Positions 26,395 to 38,943 of a stretch of DNA of 64,000 bases are shown here, one piece after another (the first letter of the stretch is position 1; every line of letters begins with the position of its first letter). Origin of the DNA: Planomonospora sp. ID82291. Its GTDB lineage: Bacteria; Actinomycetota; Actinomycetes; Streptosporangiales; Streptosporangiaceae. The DNA lies in assembly GCF_015711645.1 (NCBI RefSeq), contig NZ_JABTEX010000004.1, positions 682,001-746,000 of the forward strand, in the 5' to 3' direction. The notes beneath the pieces are model-generated. The model ran no database searches. It saw only the letters and a program-made list of their open reading frames with translations, and was not told the origin of the DNA. A program made the position numbers and the translations under genes.

Positions 26395-26427
26395 CTAGGT
26401 CTCCTAGCTTATTTCTTGGATGCCAAG
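26395..26427. promoter_or_regulatory. Two dyads upstream of the TetR-hydrolase unit
   Basis: CTAGG-TCT-CCTAG (26395-26407) and CTTGG-ATG-CCAAG (26415-26427): same 5-3-5 layout, centres 20 bp apart, in an AT-rich patch 40-70 bp upstream of the start. From 26428 to the MFS start at 26740 I see no gene or clear site. Confidence 0.6.
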
Positions 26428-27402
26428 GATTGCAACGCAGGTCGCGCGCAGGCGAGAAGGGATGCGTGTCTCCGGAGGCCGGAGGCCCGGGGCGCGACCG
26501 GGGACGCCGTCTCCCGCCCAGGCGGGCGGGGGCGGCTCTCCGGCCGGGGCCGCCGGTGACCGCGGACGAGGAGTGGAGCGGCTGCGGGAGGCCTGCCCGC
26601 GCCGGGCCCGGTCGTCTAGAATCACCGTCGTGACATGGCGACATTAATCAACCGCTAGAGGTCGACGCGGGGCGCGCTGCCGCGGACCCCCGGGAGCCCC
26701 GGCTTCCGGACGTCCGAATCGCCCCCAGGGAAAGACCTCATGATCGTTTCTTCTTCCCGTGCGCCCGGAACGCGCGCGAACCGCCTGGCAGCCGCGGTCT
26801 ACGCCTACACGTTCCTCGACGAGTTCATCCTGCTGTACCCGGTGTACGCCCTGCTGTTCGCCGACACCGGGCTGTCCGTCGCCGAGATCTCCTCGCTGTT
26901 CGTCATCTGGTCGGTGACCGGCATCGTGCTGGAGGTCCCCTCCGGCGTGTGGGCCGACGCGGTCTCGCGCCGGCTGCTGCTGGTCCTGGCCCCGCTCCCG
27001 GCGGCCGTCGGCTACGCCCTCTGGGTCGCCGCCCCCTCCTACGGGGCGTTCGCCCTCGGCTTCGTGCTGTGGGGGGCGCGGGGGGCGATGGCCTCGGGCG
27101 CCTTCGAGGCGCTGGTGTACGAGGAACTCGACCGCCTCGGCGAGTCCGGCCGGTACGCCCGGATCGTCGGCCGCGCCGAGGTCGTCGGCATGGTCGCGGT
27201 CGCCGCGGCCACCGCGGCGGCGAGCCCGGTGTTCGCCGCCGGGGGCCACGGGGCGCTGGGCGCGGCGAGCGTGCTCGCCTGCCTGCTCTGCTCGGCCGCG
27301 GGGCTGGCGTTCCCCGAGCACCGCGCGCGCTGCTCACCGGCCGGGGGCCGGGATCCGGTGGTCCCGCCGATCCCGGCCGGTCCGGAGGACTCGATGAGCC
27401 CG

Positions 27403-27456
27403 AGCGGCCCGGATGACCCGAGCGGCCCGGATGACCCGGGCGGCCCGGATGACCCG
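27403..27456 (+). repeat. 18-bp tandem repeat in MFS loop
   Basis: Three copies of RGCGGCCCGGATGACCCG at 27403, 27421 and 27439, in frame. Confidence 0.9.
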
Positions 27457-28045
27457 GGCGCTGCGGACGGCCTCCGCCGGTACGCCGCGGTCCTGCGGGC
27501 CGGCCTGGCCGAGGTGCGGGACGACCGCTCCGTACGGCGGTCGCTGCTGCTCGTCCCCGCGACGGCGGCCGTCTGGGGCGCGCTGGAGGAGTACGTCGCC
27601 CTGCTCGCGGAGGAGACCGGCGTCCCCAGGCCCGCCGTACCGCTCTGGGTACTGCTGGTCTGGTCGGGCGTGACGGCCGGAGGCCTGCTCGCCGGGGCCG
27701 GGCGCCGTCTGGGCGCCGGAGGGTTCGCGGCGCTGCTCGGATTCGGCGCGCTCGCCCTGGCCGGCGGCGCGCTGAGCGGACGCCCCGAGGGGCTCGCCGC
27801 GGTCGCCGCGGCCTTCTGCGTCTTCCAGCTGGCGAGCGTGACGGCCGACGCGCGGCTGCAGGACGGGATCACCGGACCGAGCCGCGCGACGGTGACCTCC
27901 CTGGCGAGCCTCGGCACGGGGCTGGCGACGGTCGCCGTCTACGGGCTCTACGCCGCCGCCTCCGCGTTCGCCGGGCACGGCGTCGTGTTCGCGCTGTTCG
28001 CCGTGCCGTACGGGCTCCTCGCGCTCGTGCCGGCCTGGGGTGCGG

Positions 28046-30437
<2,392 letters not shown>

Positions 30438-30536
30438 CGGCTCCGTCGGCCCGGCCGCCGCATCCTCCCGCGCGCCTGCGCGGAGCAGGCCCCTTTGCGG
30501 CGTACGCGGCCGGTGACCCGGCGGACGACGTGTCCC

Positions 30537-31418
30537 TCACCGGCCGGGCAGGGCCTCCGGGTGGGCGTCCGCGACGAGCCCCGCCCCGGTCACCCGCACG
30601 GTGAGGGGGAAGAGCGCGTCCGGGTTCTCTTCGAGCCAGGCGAGCACGGCCTCGAGGCGCCGGGCGGGCCAGGCCAGGGAGGCGAGCAGGCGCGAGCCCG
30701 GCAGCGGGGCGCGGTGGCGCACGAGAGCCGCCAGGAGGACGGCGAGGTCGTCTCCGACCGGGTCGTCGGCGTTCGCGGCCGCCGCGTTCATGTCGGCGCC
30801 CAACCGCCGGAGGAAGTCGGTCATGGCGGTGAGCCGTTCACGGCCGACCGGACCGATCTCCGCGATGCCGAGGCAGCGGCGTGCGGCGGCCAGCCACCGC
30901 GTGTTCCGCTGCGCGTTCAGTTCGAGGACGCGGGACCAGACACGCGGTTCGAGGGAGTACCGGTCCTGACGGCCGACGGATTCGCGGTGCAGGACGGAGA
31001 GTCTCTCGAGGTATCCCACGGCCCGTGAGACGGTGCCGTGGGTGACCCCGAGCCGGCGGGAGAGCTGCGCGGCGGAGACCGGGGCTTCCGCGATGATGAG
31101 CGACGCGAGCACCGCGGACGCCGTTCGCGGCAGACCGCTGTCGTGGAACGGCGCGGACAGCGTCCGGATCGCGTCGGACGCGAGGGCGTCGCGCTCCGTC
31201 GCCGCGCCGGCCGGCCCGCGTCGTGTCGGTGGCGTGACGGAGCCGGACGGACGCGACGCGGCCACGTAGGCGGCGGTGCCGCCGGCGCGGCCCACCTCCC
31301 GGCTGACCGTCGACGTGGGTCTGCCCAGCCGACGTGCCACGGTGGCGTACGAGTCGCCGGCGGCCAGCCCGTCCGCGATCACTTTCCGTTCCCGGGCGGT
31401 GAGCCTGCGACCCGGCAC
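30537..31418 (-). CDS. Regulator with IS30-type HTH plus MarR/GbsR-like winged helix
   Basis: 293 residues from the GTG at 31418 (GAGAGGGGAT seven bases upstream). Residues 5-40 (L-T-A-R-E-R-K-V-I-A-D-G-L, R-R-L-G-R-P-T-S-T-V-S-R-E-V) are the HTH_38 domain found in IS30 transposases. No transposase core follows; instead there is a winged-helix domain (L-S-R-R-L-G-V-T-H-G-T-V-S-R-A-V-G-Y-L-E-R) and a helical C-terminus. Divergent from a CPBP protease gene across an array of TGCAAC sites that it probably binds. Confidence 0.75.
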   Translation of the reverse strand: MPGRRLTARERKVIADGLAAGDSYATVARRLGRPTSTVSREVGRAGGTAAYVAASRPSGSVTPPTRRGPAGAATERDALASDAIRTLSAPFHDSGLPRTASAVLASLIIAEAPVSAAQLSRRLGVTHGTVSRAVGYLERLSVLHRESVGRQDRYSLEPRVWSRVLELNAQRNTRWLAAARRCLGIAEIGPVGRERLTAMTDFLRRLGADMNAAAANADDPVGDDLAVLLAALVRHRAPLPGSRLLASLAWPARRLEAVLAWLEENPDALFPLTVRVTGAGLVADAHPEALPGR

Positions 31419-31432
31419 CAGATCCCCTCTCC

Positions 31433-31563
31433 GTTGCAACAGAAGAACCGCGTGCAACGAACCCCTCGCTCGCGTTGCACCGGATCGGCCTCATGCAACT
31501 GCATTCTGAAGCAGACAACCGGACGACCCTATCGTTGCGGATCGCGGAAACAATCAATGCAAC
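31433..31563. promoter_or_regulatory. Phased TGCAAC site array
   Basis: GTTGCAAC at 31433-31440, TGCAAC at 31453-31458, GTTGCA at 31474-31479, TGCAAC at 31494-31499, GTTGC at 31534-31538 and TGCAAC at 31558-31563. The first four are centred 19, 21 and 20 bp apart, i.e. on one face of the helix, filling the gap between the two divergent genes. Confidence 0.65.
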
Positions 31564-31576
31564 GGAGGTGGCACGC

Positions 31577-32392
31577 GTGCCCGGTCCCTCATCTTTCAGC
31601 CGGCGTCCCGCTCCCTCGACCGCGGGCCGCCTGCGGTCGGCGATCGAGGGCGGACGCCACTCCTGGGCGACATCGCTGGCGCTGCACCTGCTGCCCGGCG
31701 TGCCCATCGTCCTGGCCTACCTCCTGCTCACCGGACCGCTCGTCCGCGCCATCGGATACCCGCCGTTCCTGGCCTGGGTGCTGGCGATGTGCCTGGGCCT
31801 GGTTCCGGTGCAGCTCGGCACGCTCTTCTGGCTCGGCGCGCGTCCCGGCGGGCGCCGGTCGCTTCGCGGCGTCGTGGCCTACGCGGACAGGCCCATACGC
31901 CGGTGGCCGCTCGTCGGCGTGGTCACCGGACTGGTGCTGTGGACCTTCGTGGCCGGCAGCGTCGCCCAGCCCGTCGACCGCGTCCTGCAGGAGCGCGTGT
32001 TCGCCTGGCTCCCGTGGGCGTCAGAGGTCTCCGGCACGACGGGCGCCTTCACCGGCCATGCGGAATCGAAGGTCGTGACGACCCTCGCCGTGTCGCTGAT
32101 CCTGTCGGGCGTGCTCGGCCCGGTGACCGAGGAGCTCTACTTCCGTGGATTCCTCCTGCCGAGGCTGCCGGCCGGCCGCTGGGCGCCCGCGGTGAACACC
32201 GCCCTGTTCTCCCTGTATCACTTCTGGACGCCGTGGCAGTTCTTCTCACGGGTCCTGCTCTTCCTGCCGGCCGTCTGGTGCACCTGGCGCGGGCGCGACC
32301 TGCGCGTGTCCCTGTGGGTCCACGTCATCGGCAACACGACCGGCCAACTGCTCGGCCTCATCGCCGTCACCGCCGGCCTGGCCTCGGGCTAG
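31577..32392 (+). CDS. CPBP-family intramembrane metalloprotease
   Basis: 271 residues with six to eight hydrophobic helices. Motif 1 E-E-L-Y-F-R at Glu185-Glu186 and Arg190, motif 2 His215 in L-Y-H-F-W, and H-V-I-G-N near 255, together the Abi/CPBP (Rce1-like) metal-binding set. Such proteins cleave prenylated or peptide substrates, or act in bacteriocin immunity. GTG 31577 follows GGAGGTG. The end overlaps the ligase gene end by 26 bp on the opposite strand. Confidence 0.85.
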   Translation: MPGPSSFSRRPAPSTAGRLRSAIEGGRHSWATSLALHLLPGVPIVLAYLLLTGPLVRAIGYPPFLAWVLAMCLGLVPVQLGTLFWLGARPGGRRSLRGVVAYADRPIRRWPLVGVVTGLVLWTFVAGSVAQPVDRVLQERVFAWLPWASEVSGTTGAFTGHAESKVVTTLAVSLILSGVLGPVTEELYFRGFLLPRLPAGRWAPAVNTALFSLYHFWTPWQFFSRVLLFLPAVWCTWRGRDLRVSLWVHVIGNTTGQLLGLIAVTAGLASG

Positions 32393-34271
32393 GCCGGGGA
32401 TCAGCGAAGGAGTCCCCGGCCTCCTCGCCTGCTTCCGCGGGCCGGGCCTCCCGGGCGTCCCCGGCGCCCCCGTCGGTTCCGGCCGCTCGGTCGGTCTCGG
32501 TCGTTCCGCCGGTTCCGGCGGCGGAGCGCTCGACCGCGCGCCGGACCACCTTGCCGGTCGCGTTGCGGGGGAGGGGCTCGGCGGTGATCCGCCACCGGGC
32601 CGGGACCTTGAAGTAGGCCAGCCGCTCCGCGGCGTACGCCCGCAGCTCCTCCTCGCCGACCGCCCGGCGGCCGCCGGTGACGACCACCGCCGCGACCTCC
32701 TGGCCCAGGTCCGCGTGGGGCACGCCGACGACGGCGCACTCGCGGACGTCCGGGTGCTCGGCCAGGACGCCCTCCACCTCGGCGGGGTAGACGTTCTCCC
32801 CGCCGCGGATGATCAGGTCGGAGCGCCTGCCGGTGAGGCGGAGCCGTCCCCCCTCGACCGTGCCGACGTCGCCGGTGTGCAGCCACCGGTCCTCGCGCAG
32901 CGCGGTGCGGGTGGCCTCCGGGTCCCGCCAGTAGCCGAGCATGTTGAACGGGCTGCGCACGCAGACCTCGCCCTCCTCGCCCTCGGGCAGCGCGCGGCCG
33001 TCCGGGCCGCGGATCTCCAGCTGCACGGTCGCCACGGGGCGGCCCAGCGTGCCGGGCGCCTCCGCGTGGTCCGCGGGCGTGGCCACCGAGATCGCGGTCG
33101 AGGACTCGGTCAGCCCGTAGCTGTCGACCAGGGCGTGCCGCGCGACCGGGAGCGCCGCCCGCAGCCGCTCCTTGAACGCGGGCGAGGACGGCGCGGAGGC
33201 CAGGGCGAAGGCGGTCAGCGACGACAGGTCGTAGCCCGACAGGTCGCCGTGCCGGATCAGCCGGTGCGCCATGGTGGGCACCGCGCCCCAGTTGGTGACC
33301 CGCTCCCGCTCGATCAGCCGCAGCACCCGGTCCACGTCGAAGGCGCCCCGGTGCATGACGACGGCGCTGCCGGTCGCCAGGCGCGGCACGGCCAGGTTGT
33401 GCAGCCCGGCGATGTGGAACAGCGGCAGCGCCAGCAGGTACCGCCGGTCGGCCGGATCGGCCGGGTCGCCGAACGCGCGGGCCACGGCGTCGTTGAGCCG
33501 GTGGTACTCGATGACGGAGGTGAGGTTCCGGTGCGAGTGCACCGCCCCCTTCGGCCGGCCGGACGTCCCGCTGGTGTACAGGATGACCGCCGGGTCGTCC
33601 TCGGCGGCGCCGCACTCCGGCGGGACCGCGTCCGGGAACAGGGCGGCCAGGCGCGGGACGTCCTCCTCGGCGCTCAGGACGGCGGGGCCGCCCCGGACGC
33701 GGTTCCCGGCACCGTCCCGGGCGCGGTTCCCGGCACCGCCCCGCAGGCCGTTCCCGGTGCCGCCTCGCAGGCCGTCCCCGCCCGCCGCCCGCACGGCGTC
33801 CGCGACGGCAGCCGCCCGCTCGGCGTCCGCGACGACCACCTTCGGCTCGGTGTGCTCCAGCGCGTACGCGATCTCGCGCCGGGTCCACCAGGCGTTGCAG
33901 CCCACGGCGACGGCGCCCAGCGCGACCGCGGCCCAGAACGTGACGATCCAGGCGGGGGAGTTGGCCGCGACGATCGCGACGCGGTCGCCCGCGCGCACGC
34001 CGTACTCCTGCCGGAGCGCCCGCGCCAGCGACGCGGCCTGTGCGGCGTGCGCGGCGAAGCTCAGCCGCTCGTCCTCGGTCACCACGTAGTCGCGGTCGCC
34101 GAACCGGGCCGACGCGGCGAGCACCTCGCCGAGGTTCGCGTGCCGGTGGGCGAACACCCGCATCCGCGAGCCGAGCACCTCCTCCTCGGCCAGCTCGAAC
34201 GCGCCGCCGGGGCCGGTCAGGCGCGCCATGATCTGCGCCGCGGCGGCGCGCGGATCCGCAGGTACGCTCAT
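32367..34271 (-). CDS. Acyl-CoA ligase (AMP-binding), FadD family
   Basis: 634 residues. ANL superfamily: [14 protein letters not shown]-loop, [31 protein letters not shown] hinge and catalytic Lys in P-R-N-A-T-G-K. Divergent from the SDR-fadE29-chsH2-fadE28-chsH1-ltp2 operon, so it probably activates a steroid side-chain acid as FadD17/FadD19 do in mycobacteria. An Asn/Gly/Arg repeat (about 33690-33780) interrupts the N-terminal domain, and the C-terminal 50 residues are a low-complexity tail. Confidence 0.85.
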   Translation of the reverse strand: MSVPADPRAAAAQIMARLTGPGGAFELAEEEVLGSRMRVFAHRHANLGEVLAASARFGDRDYVVTEDERLSFAAHAAQAASLARALRQEYGVRAGDRVAIVAANSPAWIVTFWAAVALGAVAVGCNAWWTRREIAYALEHTEPKVVVADAERAAAVADAVRAAGGDGLRGGTGNGLRGGAGNRARDGAGNRVRGGPAVLSAEEDVPRLAALFPDAVPPECGAAEDDPAVILYTSGTSGRPKGAVHSHRNLTSVIEYHRLNDAVARAFGDPADPADRRYLLALPLFHIAGLHNLAVPRLATGSAVVMHRGAFDVDRVLRLIERERVTNWGAVPTMAHRLIRHGDLSGYDLSSLTAFALASAPSSPAFKERLRAALPVARHALVDSYGLTESSTAISVATPADHAEAPGTLGRPVATVQLEIRGPDGRALPEGEEGEVCVRSPFNMLGYWRDPEATRTALREDRWLHTGDVGTVEGGRLRLTGRRSDLIIRGGENVYPAEVEGVLAEHPDVRECAVVGVPHADLGQEVAAVVVTGGRRAVGEEELRAYAAERLAYFKVPARWRITAEPLPRNATGKVVRRAVERSAAGTGGTTETDRAAGTDGGAGDAREARPAEAGEEAGDSFADPRPSPRPGRR

Positions 34272-34429
34272 CGTCTTCCCCTCGTCCCGCCGGATCGAAG
34301 GCGCCGGCCGGCCCCCGGCCGACCCCGTCCGGCGCCGGCGGGCGCCGCCCGGGGGTCGGCCGCGGGCACCGTCCGGCACGCGCTTCCGGCCGCCCATTGT
34401 GACCGCCGACGGCGGCGCGGGACGCGGAG

Positions 34430-34444
34430 TCCCGGTCACCGGGA
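34430..34444 (-). promoter_or_regulatory. TCCC-N7-GGGA box for the ligase gene
   Basis: TCCCGGTCACCGGGA, a perfect 17-bp dyad with its flanks. CACAAT on the - strand (34396-34401) lies 28 bp away towards the ligase. Its partner box is exactly 40 bp away. Confidence 0.65.
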
Positions 34445-34469
34445 CCGCCGCGCCGTCCGCCGGGGGCGT

Positions 34470-34484
34470 TCCCGGTGAGCGGGA
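34470..34484 (+). promoter_or_regulatory. TCCC-N7-GGGA box for the side-chain operon
   Basis: TCCCGGTGAGCGGGA. CACCAT (34516-34521) lies 31 bp downstream, towards the SDR and igr-like operon. Confidence 0.65.
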
Positions 34485-34559
34485 CCTCCGGTCCCCGCGG
34501 GAACGGCGCCGCCCCCACCATTGCGGGTGGGCGGCGGCTGCGGCGAGACGGGAGAGCGT

Positions 34560-35321
34560 GTGGGAAGCCTCGACGGGAAGACCGCGATCGTGACCGGAGC
34601 CGGGCAGGGCGTGGGGCGGGGCATCGCGCTCGCGCTCGCCTCGGAGGGCGCGTCCGTCGCGGGGCTCGGCCGGACCGCGGCCAAACTGGAGAAGACCTGC
34701 GCGCTGGTCCGCGAACGCGGGGCGGAGGCGGAGCCGTTCCCGTGCGACGTGAGCGACACCGACGCCGCCCCGGACGTCGTGGAGCGGGTGGCGGCCCGGT
34801 TCGGCGGGATCGACATCCTGGTCAACAACGCCTATACGGGCGCGTTCGGTCCGCTGCTCTCGATGAGCGACGACGACTTCCAGCGGGGCTTCCGCAACGG
34901 CCCCTTCGCGACCTTCGCGCTCATGCGGGCCTGCCACCCGCACCTGAAGCGGCGGGGAGGCGGCAACATCGTCAACCTGGTCAGCTCGGCCATGGTCCGC
35001 TGGGACCCCAGCACCTACGGCGCCTACGCCGCCGCCAAGCAGGCGATCCGGTCGCTGACCCGGACGGCCGCGGCGGAGTGGGGCGCCGACGGCATCCGCG
35101 TCAACTCCATCGCCCCGCACGCGCTCTCGCCGGGACTGCGGTGGTGGATGGAGGCCAACCCCGCCGAGGCGGAGGAGTTCCGCAGGACGATCCCGCTCGG
35201 CTACGTCGGCGACTGCGAGGAGGACATCGGGCGGGCGGTGGCGGCGCTCGTCGGCCCGGGCATGCGCTACCTCACCGGCGCCACCGTCCCGCTCGACGGC
35301 GGGCAGGCGAACTTCGGATGA
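34560..35321 (+). CDS. SDR-family oxidoreductase
   Basis: 253 residues. [11 protein letters not shown] cofactor loop, D-V-S-D-T-D, V-N-N-A-Y (Tyr instead of the usual Gly), catalytic Y-A-A-A-K. G-G-Q-A-N-F-G ending. First gene of the side-chain operon and so probably a steroid hydroxyl or 3-hydroxyacyl-CoA dehydrogenase; the exact step is unknown. GTG 34560 follows GGGAGAG; an upstream GTG at 34521 overlaps the predicted -10. Confidence 0.8.
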   Translation: MGSLDGKTAIVTGAGQGVGRGIALALASEGASVAGLGRTAAKLEKTCALVRERGAEAEPFPCDVSDTDAAPDVVERVAARFGGIDILVNNAYTGAFGPLLSMSDDDFQRGFRNGPFATFALMRACHPHLKRRGGGNIVNLVSSAMVRWDPSTYGAYAAAKQAIRSLTRTAAAEWGADGIRVNSIAPHALSPGLRWWMEANPAEAEEFRRTIPLGYVGDCEEDIGRAVAALVGPGMRYLTGATVPLDGGQANFG

Positions 35322-35340
35322 CGGCCGCGCCGGAGTACGG

Positions 35341-35410
35341 GACGGGCACGGCGCGGACCTGCGCACGGACGGGCACGGCGCGGACCTGCGCACGGACGGG
35401 CACGGCGCGG
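35341..35410 (+). repeat. 27-bp tandem repeat before fadE29
   Basis: About 2.6 copies of a 27-bp unit beginning GACGGGCACGGCGCGGACCT in the 165-bp gap between the SDR and fadE29. Confidence 0.85.
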
Positions 35411-35486
35411 GCCCATGCACGGCGCGGGCACGCGGTTCATCACCCCTGACACGACGACGGGCGGCGTCCCGAGAAGGAGAGCGGAC

Positions 35487-36653
35487 ATGGACCTGCGGGA
35501 GACCGCCGAGCAACGGCGGCTCCGCACGGAGCTGCGGAGCTACTTCGCGGACCTGCTGCCGGAGGACGAGCGCCGCCGCGCCGGAGAGGAGGGCGTGGGC
35601 GGGGACCGCTTCCGCGAGGTGGTCCGCCGGCTCGGCGCCGACGGCTGGCTCGGCCTCGGCTGGCCGGTCGAGTACGGCGGGCGGGGCCGGTCGGCCGAGG
35701 ACCAGTACGTGTTCTTCGACGAGGTCCAGCGGGCCGGGATCCCGTTCCCGTTCGTCACCGTCAACACGGTCGGCCCCACGCTGATGCGCCACGGCTCGGA
35801 GGAGCAGCGCCGGCGCTTCCTGCCCGGCATCCTCTCCGGTGAGATCGTCTTCGCCATCGGCTACACCGAACCCGGCGCCGGCACCGACCTGGCGTCGCTG
35901 ACGACCCGCGCGGTCCGCGACGGCGACGAGTTCGTCGTCGACGGGGCCAAGGTCTTCACCAGCGGGGCGAACACCGCCGACCACATCTGGCTGGCCTGCC
36001 GTACCGACCCCGGCGCCCCGAAACACCGGGGCATCTCGATCCTGATCGTTCCCACGAGCGCCCCCGGCTTCTCCTGGAGCCCCATCCGGACGGTCGGCGG
36101 GATGACCGTGACCGCCACCTACTACAGCGGCGTGCGGGTGCCCGCGAGCGCGGTCGTCGGCGAGGTCGACGGCGGCTGGAACCTGATCACGACCCAGCTC
36201 AACCACGAGCGGATCGGCCTGGCCGCGCTCGGCGGGCGGATGATCCGGCTCTGGGAGGACGTCCTCGCGTGGGCCGGAGAGAACGGCGCGCTCGACCTGC
36301 CCTGGGTGCGGCGCGACCTGGCCCGCGCGCACGCCCGATTGGAGGCGATGCGCCTGCTGAACTGGAAGATGGCCGGCGCGGTCGAGCGGGGCGGGCTCTC
36401 CGGCGCGGACGCGGGCGCGGCCAAGGTCTACGGCACTGAGACCCACATCGACGTGCAGCGGACCCTGACCGGGATCCTCGGCGCGGCCGGCCGGATCCGC
36501 CCGGAGTCGCCCGGCGCCGCGCTCGCCGGGCAGATCGAGCAGCTCTCCCGGCAGGGCATCGTCAACACCTTCGGCGGCGGCGTCAACGAGGTCCTGCGGG
36601 ACATGGTCGCCACCCAGGGGCTGGGCCTGCCCCGGCGGGGACGCGGCGCATGA
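35487..36653 (+). CDS. fadE29: Acyl-CoA dehydrogenase ChsE-type, FadE29-like
   Basis: 388 residues, closely following mycobacterial FadE29 (ChsE2): [36 protein letters not shown]-x-K-H-x-G-I-S-I-L-I-V, T-T-Q-L-N-H-E-R and [12 protein letters not shown]. With FadE28 it forms the alpha2beta2 dehydrogenase for the three-carbon side chain (3-OPC-CoA). GAAGGAGAGC precedes the ATG. ChsH2 overlaps its stop. Confidence 0.9.
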   Translation: MDLRETAEQRRLRTELRSYFADLLPEDERRRAGEEGVGGDRFREVVRRLGADGWLGLGWPVEYGGRGRSAEDQYVFFDEVQRAGIPFPFVTVNTVGPTLMRHGSEEQRRRFLPGILSGEIVFAIGYTEPGAGTDLASLTTRAVRDGDEFVVDGAKVFTSGANTADHIWLACRTDPGAPKHRGISILIVPTSAPGFSWSPIRTVGGMTVTATYYSGVRVPASAVVGEVDGGWNLITTQLNHERIGLAALGGRMIRLWEDVLAWAGENGALDLPWVRRDLARAHARLEAMRLLNWKMAGAVERGGLSGADAGAAKVYGTETHIDVQRTLTGILGAAGRIRPESPGAALAGQIEQLSRQGIVNTFGGGVNEVLRDMVATQGLGLPRRGRGA

Positions 36654-37750
36654 GCGGGCGGACCGGCGGACCGGCGGCGTCCGCGGCACCGGGCTCCGCG
36701 GCGCCGGGGGACCGCGCGGGCGACTACGAGGAGCGGCTGCAGGCGTTCACCGGACGGGAGCTGACCCCGCTCCGGCCCGGCCCGGACCCGGTGAACCTGC
36801 CGATGATCCGGCACTGGGCCGAGGCGATGGAGGACGGCAACCCGGTCCACCTCGACGAGGCGGCGGCCCGCGCCACCGGCAGGCCCGGCGTCGTCGCCCC
36901 CGCCTCCATGGTCCAGGTCTGGACGATGCCGGGGTACGCCGCGACGGTGACGGCGCCGTCGCGGGACCGGGCGGGCGAGGTCTACGGCGAACTGCTCGCG
37001 CTGCTGGAGGAGGGCGGGTACACCTCGGTGGTGGCGACCGACTCGGAGTTCGAGTTCCGCCGGGAGCTCGTCCCCGGAGACCGCGTCGGCGTCGAGGAGG
37101 TCGTGGAGTCGGTCTCCCCGGAGAAGACCACCGCCTTGGGCGCGGGGCGTTTCGTGACCACGCTGAAGACCTACCGCGACGGCGGCGGCGAGGTCGTGGC
37201 CGTCCAGCGCTGGCGCATCCTGTGGTTCGATCCCGCGCGGAGACGCACCCCGGCCCCGGACGGGGGAGCCCGGGAGCGGGCCGGGGAGCGGGCCGGGAAA
37301 CCCGCACGGGAGCCCGGCGGCACCCCCGCGGGACGGTCCGGCGCGCCGCGGCCCCGGCCCGCGCTCAACCGGGACAACGCCTTCTGGTTCGAGGCCGCGC
37401 GCGAGCACCGGCTGGTGATCCAGCGCTGCGCCGGGTGCGAGACCCTCCGGCACCCGCCCGGTCCCTGCTGCCCGCGGTGCGGCTCCTTCGACTGGGACAC
37501 CGTCGAGGCCTCCGGTCGCGGCCACGTCTACAGCTACGTGGTCAACCACCACCCGCGCCACCCCGCCTTCGCGTTCCCGCTGCTCGTCGCGCTCGTCGAG
37601 CTGGCCGAGGGCACCCGGCTCATCACCGGCCTGGCCGGCGTCGCCCCCGAGGCCGTCGAGATCGGCATGCCCGTCGTCCTCGACTGGATCGACCCCGACC
37701 CCGATCTGTCGCTCCCGGTGTTCCGGCCGGCCGAGCAGGAGGAGCAGTGA
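36650..37750 (+). CDS. chsH2: MaoC-DUF35 fusion, enoyl-CoA hydratase/aldolase partner
   Basis: 366 residues: an N-terminal MaoC-like hot-dog domain (about 25-190), a Gly/Arg/Pro-rich linker (about 195-235), then a DUF35 OB-fold with a zinc ribbon, C-A-G-C near 261 and C-C-P-R-C-G. In mycobacteria the MaoC half pairs with ChsH1 as the 17-ene hydratase and the DUF35 half binds Ltp2, the retro-aldolase; all three genes are here. The linker is longer than usual. The start overlaps fadE29 and the stop overlaps fadE28 (TGATG). Confidence 0.9.
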   Translation: MSGRTGGPAASAAPGSAAPGDRAGDYEERLQAFTGRELTPLRPGPDPVNLPMIRHWAEAMEDGNPVHLDEAAARATGRPGVVAPASMVQVWTMPGYAATVTAPSRDRAGEVYGELLALLEEGGYTSVVATDSEFEFRRELVPGDRVGVEEVVESVSPEKTTALGAGRFVTTLKTYRDGGGEVVAVQRWRILWFDPARRRTPAPDGGARERAGERAGKPAREPGGTPAGRSGAPRPRPALNRDNAFWFEAAREHRLVIQRCAGCETLRHPPGPCCPRCGSFDWDTVEASGRGHVYSYVVNHHPRHPAFAFPLLVALVELAEGTRLITGLAGVAPEAVEIGMPVVLDWIDPDPDLSLPVFRPAEQEEQ

Positions 37751-38943
37751 TGGACTTCACCCTCGGCGAGGAGCTGGAGGCGGTCCGCGACCTGGCGCGG
37801 GAGGTCTTCGCCGACCGCGCCGCCACCGACCGGGTCCGCGCCGTCGAGGGCTCCCCGGACCGGATCGACGAGGACCTCTGGACCGAACTGGCCAAGACCG
37901 GCCTGCTCGGCGTCGCCCTGCCCGGAGAGTACGGCGGCGCCGGGCTGGGACCGGCTGGGCTCTGCGTCCTGCTGGAGGAGCAGGGCCGCCGGGTGGCCCC
38001 CGTACCGGTCTGGCCGGCGCTCGTCGGCGCGCTCGCGATCGCCGCGCACGGTACGGCGGGGCAGCGCCGCGCCCTGCTGCCGGGGATCGCGGACGGATCG
38101 GCGCGGCTCACCGTGGCCCTGGAGGAGTTCGGTCCGCACGACCCGCGCGAGCCGCGGTGCACGGCCCGGCCGGACGGCGCCGCGGACGGCGGCTGGCGGC
38201 TGACGGGCGTGAAGGCGGTCGTGCCCTCGCCCGCCGGGGCCGCCCACGTGCTCGTCTCCGCGGCCACCGGGACCGGCCCCGGCCTGTTCCTGCTCGCCGC
38301 CGGGTCCGCCGGGTCCGCCGGGTCCGCCGGGTCCGCCGGGTCCGCCGGGACCGGAGGATTCGGAGGGGTCCGAGGGGCGGAGGGGATCGCCTGGGAACGG
38401 GCCGAGACCACGAGCCGCGACCTCGCGGGAAACCTGGTGCTGACCGGCGCGGCGGCGCAGGCGGTCGGCCTGCCCGGGGACGGGGCCGTCGGCCGCACCG
38501 TCGAGCTCGCCACCGTGGCCCTGGCCGCCCTCCAGCTGGGCGTCGCCGAGGGCGCGCTGCGGCTGGCCGTCGGCCACCTCGCCGCACGGGAGCAGTTCGG
38601 CCGCCCGCTGGCCGCGTTCCAGGCGGTCCAGCACCAGCTCGCCGACTGCTACATCGAGATCGACGCCATGCGGGTCTGCCTCTGGCAGGCGGTCTGCGCG
38701 ATCGAGGAGGATCCCGCGGCGGCGGCCGTACCGGTCGCGGTCGCGCAGTGGTGGGCCGCGGAGGCCGGACTGAACGTGGTCCACCGGGTCCAGCACGTGC
38801 ACGGCGGGATCGGCGTCGACGTCGACTACCCGGTGCACCGCCACTTCCTGTGGGGGCGGCAGACCGCCGGAACCCTGGGCGGGGCGAGCGCCGTGCTGGC
38901 CCGGCTCGGCGACGCGCTGGCGGACGGGAGGGCGGCGTCGTGA
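37750..38943 (+). CDS. fadE28: Acyl-CoA dehydrogenase ChsE-type, FadE28-like
   Basis: 397 residues. ACAD fold with G-V-A-L-P-G-E-Y-G-G-A-G-L, R-E-Q-F-G-R-P-L-A-A-F-Q-A-V-Q-H-Q-L-A-D and V-Q-H-V-H-G-G-I-G. Second subunit of the alpha2beta2 enzyme with FadE29. A Gly-Ser-Ala repeat (38302-38346) is inserted in the middle beta domain, an unusual place that could lengthen a surface loop. Stop overlaps chsH1 by 4 bp. Confidence 0.87.
   Translation: MDFTLGEELEAVRDLAREVFADRAATDRVRAVEGSPDRIDEDLWTELAKTGLLGVALPGEYGGAGLGPAGLCVLLEEQGRRVAPVPVWPALVGALAIAAHGTAGQRRALLPGIADGSARLTVALEEFGPHDPREPRCTARPDGAADGGWRLTGVKAVVPSPAGAAHVLVSAATGTGPGLFLLAAGSAGSAGSAGSAGSAGTGGFGGVRGAEGIAWERAETTSRDLAGNLVLTGAAAQAVGLPGDGAVGRTVELATVALAALQLGVAEGALRLAVGHLAAREQFGRPLAAFQAVQHQLADCYIEIDAMRVCLWQAVCAIEEDPAAAAVPVAVAQWWAAEAGLNVVHRVQHVHGGIGVDVDYPVHRHFLWGRQTAGTLGGASAVLARLGDALADGRAAS
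38302..38346 (+). repeat. 9-bp tandem repeat in fadE28
   Basis: Five identical copies of GGGTCCGCC, in frame, encoding Gly-Ser-Ala repeats. Confidence 0.95.

Noticed and set aside
32367-36689. A 1440-codon open frame on the - strand
   Set aside because: Only 32367-34271 encodes a protein family (acyl-CoA ligase). The remainder is antisense to SDR and fadE29, open only because GC-rich codon bias removes stops.
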